Shown here: positions 58,439 through 64,000 of the stretch, one piece after another
Numbering within the stretch: the first letter of the stretch is position 1
Layout: every line of letters begins with the position of its first letter
Source of the DNA: Selaginella moellendorffii
Taxonomy: Eukaryota; Streptophyta; Lycopodiopsida; Selaginellales; Selaginellaceae
NCBI RefSeq assembly: GCF_000143415.4
Contig: NW_003314267.1
Span: 358,908-422,907, forward strand
Length of the DNA stretch: 64,000 nucleotides
Reading direction: 5' to 3'
Program-made: the position numbers and the translations under genes
The notes under the pieces: model-generated
The model's database searches: none
Seen by the model: the letters and a program-made list of their open reading frames with translations, nothing else
Told to the model about the DNA's origin: nothing

Positions 58439-59069
58439 CTACCGAAACTGATCCGGTAGAGCATATACCTGGCGGCGGCTACTCCTCATGTGTCTAAACA
58501 TCCCTCTCTCTTCCTCAAAATCAATGGGCTCACACCTCCTCGCCACGATCTCCTGCGCTGCTCCCTCCTGCGCCTTGTAATCCCGCAGCAGCTGCTCAAT
58601 GTACACCACCTCAAACCTGAAGAGATTCACGCAGCAATCCGGTTCCCAAACCTTGTAATCTTTAATCTCAATCTCGCGATGGTGCACCCTCGATCCACTC
58701 CACCAGTTGGTTATACACGTCGGGAATCCATTTCGCCTGGCCTCTCCTGCAGCAGCTTGCTGCACAGCAAGTCGTCCTCGAGCTCTTCAACAATCCGGGC
58801 TTCAAACCGCAGCACCACTTCCCTCGTCCTATCAATGTCGCTTGCGCATCTGAACAAATCCTGCTCCGCCCAACATGCCATTCGCTCCTTAAATTCTCTA
58901 GCACCTGGAGTGCATTTGCAAACCACATTGGACGGTGTGAACTTGGGTTTCCACGATGATCTCCGGATGAGCTCCGCCTCCTGAACTTGGGCATTTTTAT
59001 CTGCCGCTTGACTTTAGCGCGTACTGCTTTCACGAGATCTCGGTGCGTTTTCTCATCCAAGCTATACAC
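58439..59069 (-). other. Unrecognised family, part Y, copy 2
   Basis: Minus strand: MYSLDEKTHRDLVKAVRAKV and KRQIKMPKFRRRSS; then RMACWAEQDLFRCASDIDRT and VVLRFEARIVEELEDDLLCS in another frame; then ERPGEMDSRRVYNQLVEWIE; finally WEPDCCVNLFRFEVVYIEQL and LRDYKAQEGAAQEIVARRCE, ending YALPDQFR at 58439. The acidic/basic helical text looks protein-like over 200 residues, but needs two frame changes or introns. I do not recognise it. It lies just upstream of part X copy 2 in the same direction. Confidence 0.45.
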
Positions 59070-59984
59070 GCCAGAGCGGAGGTCGGCGTAAGTGATGCCA
59101 AAATAGGGGCCCTCTTCACAACGCTCAGATAAGCATCCCGTCTCATCAGAACCTGCCCTGGCCCTATTCTAGTAATTGTCTAATTGAATTTTGGCCGAAA
59201 AAAATCAAATCCTGTTGCTGCCTTGAGAAACGCAATTTGAACAGACATGGGCTCTCGCCCATGTGAGCATTGCTGCTGCTCGCAAGCCGAGAAATATATA
59301 GCCTCGCACGTGAAGCATGAGACTGATGGATGCATAAAGCAAGGATGCTCGCTCTCCATGCTTCATACAATCTTCAAGCTATCTTCAAGCTCCCTCTTCA
59401 CGATCTTCGCTTTGAGGAACTTTAGCCAAAGGAAAGAATTGGAATATGTGTTGTTTTCTAGGAAATAGAGAAAAATGAAGGTTGATTTCGAACTCATGTG
59501 TTTAAGCGAACTTTATTGAACTAGCTGGAAATGCGTCATGTTGACAAATTTGGAGTACTTTTCCTCATTCTCATCGTACCAGCACCACTCAATGAGCTTG
59601 TACCATGTAACATAAACCTTGCTATTGTAAACTTTCAAGCTGACCTGCACATCTTTGTTGACTGGAGTGAGATAGCCTACGTCTCTCATTGTTACAGCAT
59701 CACTATCCTGATTTCAAAAAGCTGCACCTACTCGCTGAAAACCTCTTTCCGAAGCGGCTAAGTCCAAACTGGTTATATATCTCACAAAGAAGTGATCCGG
59801 TTCATGAACATTCTTGAAAGGTTTGAGCATGCTGCTTCACACAAGTCCATCACCTGAATTTAATGCAGGCCTCAACTGTGACAGAAATTTGACACGTCAC
59901 GCTGGGAGACACGTCCGTCTTTCTCGATGACGATGAAAGATGACGCTGATCTCGCGACAATGGTGTCGGGCACGCCATCTCCAT
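59070..59984. other. Intergenic DNA without a supported gene
   Basis: Only short open stretches with no recognised motif. An inverted pair 'catgggc/gcccatg' at 59245-59260 forms a small hairpin of no clear meaning. Confidence 0.35.
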
Positions 59985-60330
59985 CTCATGCCTCTATTAG
60001 AAATCGATTTTCTCCGTGAGAAAGGATGACGGGCATGGCCGAGAAGACCTCTTCTAGGACTCCCTCGAGACCATTGAAAGAGCTTTTGCGCCTCTTTGTA
60101 TGCCCAGTTTCGGATTGCGTTCCAAACATCCGCTGAAATATCGCATCAAAACAGTTTTTCTTGCTCAGTATCATCCAATGCGCATTGCCGTGAGAAAAAG
60201 TTCTGGCTCAATGCTGCCGCTGTTACAGTACATGCGGATTAGCATGTTGGCGAGAAACCGCGTGGGCTCTGGACAGCGCTATGTAGCAGTGGGGAGAGTG
60301 TAAAGCTCCTCATTCCTTGAAGAACCATAA
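59985..60330 (-). pseudogene. Relic of the PPR gene of block A
   Basis: Matches parts of 26404-28242 with large deletions: 'gcgcctctttgtatgccc' and 'tttcgg' correspond to 27680-27712, 'aatatcgcatcaaaa' to 27758-27771, and 'attagcatgttggcgagaaaccg' to 28011-28027. It precedes the broken At4g14100-like copy C divergently, as in block A. Confidence 0.8.
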
Positions 60331-60344
60331 ATTTTAGCAGGTTT

Positions 60345-60895
60345 GGGGATATTGCGGCTCACAACAATTCTTCTCGCCTTCTGCGGCGCCGGCAACGCCG
60401 TGGCCGGAGAAACTCCACGCGCTGCTCCAAAATGTGAGCGGCAAGCTCCAAATGGCAGGAGCTGGGATCCACGCTCTATGATCTCGAGTGGACAAACGAC
60501 ACATCCTTCTACGCTCGACGCGGGCAGCTGCAGGTGGGGAATTTTGTGGTGAGCAATTCAACCTGCACTGGAGGATTCACTTGTGAAATCTGGTCCAAGG
60601 CCGATGGTTTCACGAGGATGTGGAGACGAAGAGGCCTGTGTATCGGATCTTCTACACAGGTATAGTCTCTTCCTTTTCGCTCTAAGAACTAAGAATTAAG
60701 CTCTTCCCCATGACTTTCGAGCGAGCCTAGCAAGGTGCTCGAGGACGAAGGCTGGCAAGCGCCATGGTACTGCTTTGATCGTGAAGAAAACGAAAGTTTC
60801 CAAGAGAATGGAGGACCAAATGAGCTCTTGAGCATTCTCCAGCACAAGACACTGGCGGAAATCTGGTTTATGACAAAGTTTGAACATTGTCGTTT
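60345..60895 (+). pseudogene. Broken At4g14100-like gene (copy C)
   Basis: Collinear pieces of copies A and B remain: 'cttctcgccttctgcggcgcc' in the signal-peptide region, 'atctcgagtggacaaacgac', 'ggattcacttgtgaaatctgg', 'gatgtggagacgaagaggcc' and the second exon 'aaggtgctcgaggacgaagg'. Many deletions, some of tens of bases, destroy the frame; no start codon context remains. Confidence 0.9.
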
Positions 60896-60904
60896 TTTTT
60901 TCAC

Positions 60905-61588
60905 CTATCTAGACGGAGTGAAGATTGACTTGAGCTGCTGCACGGCTTTCTCGTCAATGAAGAAGGCCTTCATCAACACCTCGTCCAGGATTTTGGATCC
61001 AAACAAGGAGTTGGCGATCATCTGGAAGCCAGGGAACTGCGAGTTGAGCGTGACAATCCCCACTGCGCTGGTGTTTCCAACGTTGAGCTGCCAGTGGATC
61101 AAACCCCGGGGGAAGATCATCACGTCGCCTTTGGAGATGACTCGAGCGAAGAGCTTGTTGTCCGTGGTGACAAACCCGGCGTACATGCTCCCCTTCACGA
61201 CGTAGATCATCTCGGACGCGCGGGGATGGGTGTGAGGAGGGATCAAACCGCCCTTCGCGAAGTCGAGCCTCGAGATGGAGAGGCCCAGCGAGTTTAGGCC
61301 CGGGTACTCTAAGACAGATCCAGGCACCGCTGCAGCACCGAGTGGATTGCTCGTGTTGGCTGAACGCTTGAGGGCGCCATAGATGAAGTCCTCGGTGGTG
61401 GTGTTGGAGGCTCTTTTGCAAGGGAAGCCATTCATGGTGAGATCCTTGGAGAGGTCGGCGACACAAAAGTCTTGCAGTGGATCGGGGTCCGCGGCATCGA
61501 CACCTGTAAAGAGTGAAAGAGAGACAATCACCATAGTCATCAGCAGCAGTGCCAGCGAATTCATGGGTTTTGAGACCACTATCTTCAT
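60905..61588 (-). CDS. Germin-like protein (copy C), intron-free
   Basis: Secreted cupin of 227 residues, nearly identical to copy A in the mature part. Signal peptide (MNSLALLLMTMVIVSLSLFT) then ADPDPLQDFCVADLSKDLTM; cupin box 1 PHTHPRASEMIYVVKGSMYAGF and box 2 KGDVMIFPRGLIHWQLNVG carry all four metal ligands. Differences cluster in residues 80-110 (LGAAAVPGSVLEYPGLNS) and the last 20. It is intact while its convergent neighbour is dead. Upstream (61589-61820) shares with copy A's upstream region the segments 'cttatatgcg', 'gcgtgaa' and 'cattgatagata', suggesting the promoter was copied as well. Confidence 0.93.
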   Translation of the reverse strand: MKIVVSKPMNSLALLLMTMVIVSLSLFTGVDAADPDPLQDFCVADLSKDLTMNGFPCKRASNTTTEDFIYGALKRSANTSNPLGAAAVPGSVLEYPGLNSLGLSISRLDFAKGGLIPPHTHPRASEMIYVVKGSMYAGFVTTDNKLFARVISKGDVMIFPRGLIHWQLNVGNTSAVGIVTLNSQFPGFQMIANSLFGSKILDEVLMKAFFIDEKAVQQLKSIFTPSR

Positions 61589-61820
61589 TGCTTTGGAGAG
61601 TAGAGTGTTCGTAAGAACGAACTTGTGAAAAAGATCAAGAAAGAACTAGCGATGATTGAAGTAAAGAGGTTGGAGCAGTACTTATATGCGATATTAACCT
61701 TTTTTCACGCGAGAACAGTCGTGGAAGCTCTTGAGCTTGTGAGGAGCGTGAATTTTTTTTTTTTACCTTTGAATTTATAGCCTCCAAGGTGATCTTAGAT
61801 TGCGTGTAAACGTCTACTAA

Positions 61821-62446
61821 CATTTAGTCATTGATAGATAGCTTTTTGGACCCGGCAGCGAAATGGAAACAACAAAGAAGAACAGTGCAAAGTGTTGACT
61901 AAAAGCTACTATGAACAAGGAGTTTGTAGCTTCTAAGTATTTAAACTTTTTTCTTGGCACAAAGTGTGATTGAAGTTGCTGGTAAGTAGTAGTCAAGCAA
62001 TTTGTCTCGAGCGAACTGACTGAACTTGACGATGGTGCCCTATAGTCACTGCACCACCCAGGTAGGCATGGGACCATACTAAGTTTTTCATTCACACATA
62101 CTACATCTCTCTAAATGCCAAGTTGATTGTGTCGATTATGGTGTCCCATGCTTTGAGGTACTTTGCAGCATCTGCAGATGTCACAGGATCTCCCAGGAGG
62201 GTGTGTGAAAGTTGAGTGTGGGGAGGTAAAGGTGTAGTCGTATGGACACTAGATCATTGCTTGACTTCAAGTTGGCAAAGTGATTTGAGTTGACCTATTG
62301 CAGGACCTCCTAAAATGAATATGCCCTAAACACATTAAGTATATTTAGGAATATCCCTAGAATCATAGCCATGCTTATTGAGCTTAGGAGCATATATTAT
62401 TGCATTGTAAACATCTTTAGCTCCCAAGATTATCTCAAAGTTAAAT
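61821..62446. other. Intergenic DNA without a supported gene
   Basis: Turns progressively AT-rich to the right. No coding or RNA feature recognised. Confidence 0.35.
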
Positions 62447-63402
62447 TATAGTGTATGTGGTTTTCAAGGATAACCCCAGAGTGGAATGTAAACCCTTATA
62501 TATGTGGCAAAGGGTAATGGAGCAGATCAAGGTTTTGAGCCATTAAATAAAGGGATGGAGCTAAATTCCTAAATATATAGTTAAAAAACAAAGGAAGTAG
62601 AATATAGGACAACTCTTAAACATATAACTTAAGAAGAAAACAACCAAAATATGGAATAACTCATGAGCGTACACAAAGGGACAAAAATAGAGAGTGATAT
62701 AAAAATAGTTTTAGAGTATTTAACATCCCAAAGTTAGGATCAACACGTAAAATAAAGCTTGGTGCAATTTTAGCATATTGATAGCTTAATGCAAGGATAT
62801 AAATGCTCCATTAACTAGCATGATATGAATTTTAAACTTAGACTCAAATTAGAAGCTAGATAAGGATAGGTATGCAAGTAAAAAGGAATGCATGCTTTGG
62901 GCTTTCACCCTAGGAGTTAGTGTCTAAAATAATCATGAAAACTTACATAATGACATTAGATTGCAAATTTGGACACAGGAACAATATTATTGTAATTAAG
63001 ACAATCTCTACATTCTGCCTCAACAAAAAATCTTAACACTTTCCACAAATAGCTAATAAGATCAAACAGAACTAATACATAGAGCATAATAGTGAGAGTG
63101 TCTTGATAGACATGGTAAACTATCACTTAACAAGTATTAAGGGTCTAAGATTAATATTGTAGGGGTTCCTAACACTAATAAATGTAAGCCAATGAACAAG
63201 TATATTTGATTAATAGCATTTAAGAATTCTATCTTTATGCTCCTTTGGCCAAGTGCACATGTGAAAATTAATTTCTCAACTAATTTGGGTGGAGATTAAT
63301 AAAAGGTCCAACAATACTAATCTTTTGTCGTGGCAATAAGAAAAGAATATTCAAAAGAATTCATTGATAAATAATTTCAATACCATAGTCATATTTGCAA
63401 TA
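62447..63402 (-). mobile_element. Decayed LTR of the same family as 40911-45306
   Basis: Aligned in plus view with the other LTRs: 'gtgtatgtggttttcaagga' at the start; 'agcatattgatagcttaatg', 'gggctttcaccctaggagtt', 'ttggacacaggaacaata', 'aggggttcctaacactaata' and 'ataccatagtcatatttgca' at the end. Nearly all CG dinucleotides are lost. No element body or second LTR found in the window, so it is a solo LTR or one end of an element cut by the window edge. Confidence 0.75.
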
Positions 63403-64000
63403 TAAATGAAAGAAAACAAAAGAGGGGATATGTTACTTGAGAAAGTGAGTGGATGAATAGAAAGTGAAAGGAAAACTATTGCTCAGTAAACGGTTAGAAC
63501 CTATGAAGAGTCCATGTAAACAATAAAGTACATAATCTCAAACATTATTGAAGTAAAGGTGGTAGATTATTAATACTGATAAATTATCTATATCAAAACT
63601 ACTACTTATTCAAAGAGGTAGAATAAGATAGAAGCCACTCTATAAAAAGGGCTTGGATGCCTCCATACACAAGGCCTAACCAAATATTAGAAATTTTAGC
63701 TTGTTGCTAAGTTGAAATTGTTGTGTTAATTTATTGCAGTTGTAATATATAGATGATAATGAATCTTTAGTTGTATATACTGATTATTAAGATGGGTAAA
63801 ATATTGAAAAAAAATGTCAAGCCCAATTTTGGTATCATAAAAAAGAATGAAAGTAGCATTTGTGGGAAATACTGTAGAAAATGATAAAATTAAAAAATAA
63901 AAAAGGAATGTTGGTTGAGATGGTGAGAATGATGAAAAGGAAAAAGTAAAAACTTGATTTAAAAACTTAAAAACTACAATTTATCAAGATAAAGTAGTAT
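63403..64000. other. AT-rich DNA to the window end
   Basis: No gene, tRNA or recognisable repeat; many A/T runs. May belong to the body of the decayed element at its left. Confidence 0.3.

Overview
The window is nuclear DNA of a land plant. Very short introns (mostly about 50-70 bp), intron-free PPR genes, and densely packed genes broken up by AT-rich, decayed LTR retrotransposons suggest a compact lycophyte genome of the Selaginella type. The organism name is an inference; no taxon-specific marker was searched.

Region 1, about 1-32 kb, is gene-rich. It starts with duplicated and broken material: a methyltransferase fragment, an inverted 5' copy of an aminopeptidase P gene, and a two-copy 650-700 bp repeat. 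A cytochrome P450 gene (3.8-5.6 kb) and aminopeptidase P (6.9-9.8 kb) follow, separated by pseudo-tRNAs, a PPR relic and an inverted P450 fragment. Next come a PPR gene, a PUS7/TruD pseudouridine synthase, an AMT2-type ammonium transporter, a broken thaumatin-like gene, enolase, an initiator tRNA-Met, an aminoacylase-1-like gene head-to-head with dihydropyrimidinase, and the block PPR / At4g14100-like / germin-like / GDPD.

Region 2, about 32-46.8 kb, is AT-rich and built of nested LTR elements. A decayed Ty3/Gypsy element on the minus strand carries one miniature LTR element (TRIM) inside its gag zinc knuckle, with a perfect 5-bp target duplication, and a second TRIM inside its LTR. Beside it lies a 4.4-kb non-autonomous element with 1.1-kb LTRs of the same family and no coding capacity. 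A 187-bp segment at its edge is tandemly triplicated.

Region 3, about 46.8-64 kb, contains an unusually AT-rich, intron-free B-lectin gene, two more partial copies of the PPR / At4g14100-like / germin-like / GDPD block (48.4-50.6 kb and 60.0-61.6 kb), a tandemly duplicated unrecognised gene family (52.2-59.1 kb), an ORF with 16/22-residue repeats, and another decayed LTR.

Working genes are mainly housekeeping or metabolic: pyrimidine breakdown, N-acyl amino acid hydrolysis, glycolysis, ammonium uptake, organelle RNA processing and tRNA modification. The history of the window is one of repeated local segmental duplication, mostly followed by pseudogenisation. I saw no CRISPR array, rRNA, bacterial operon or viral coding region.
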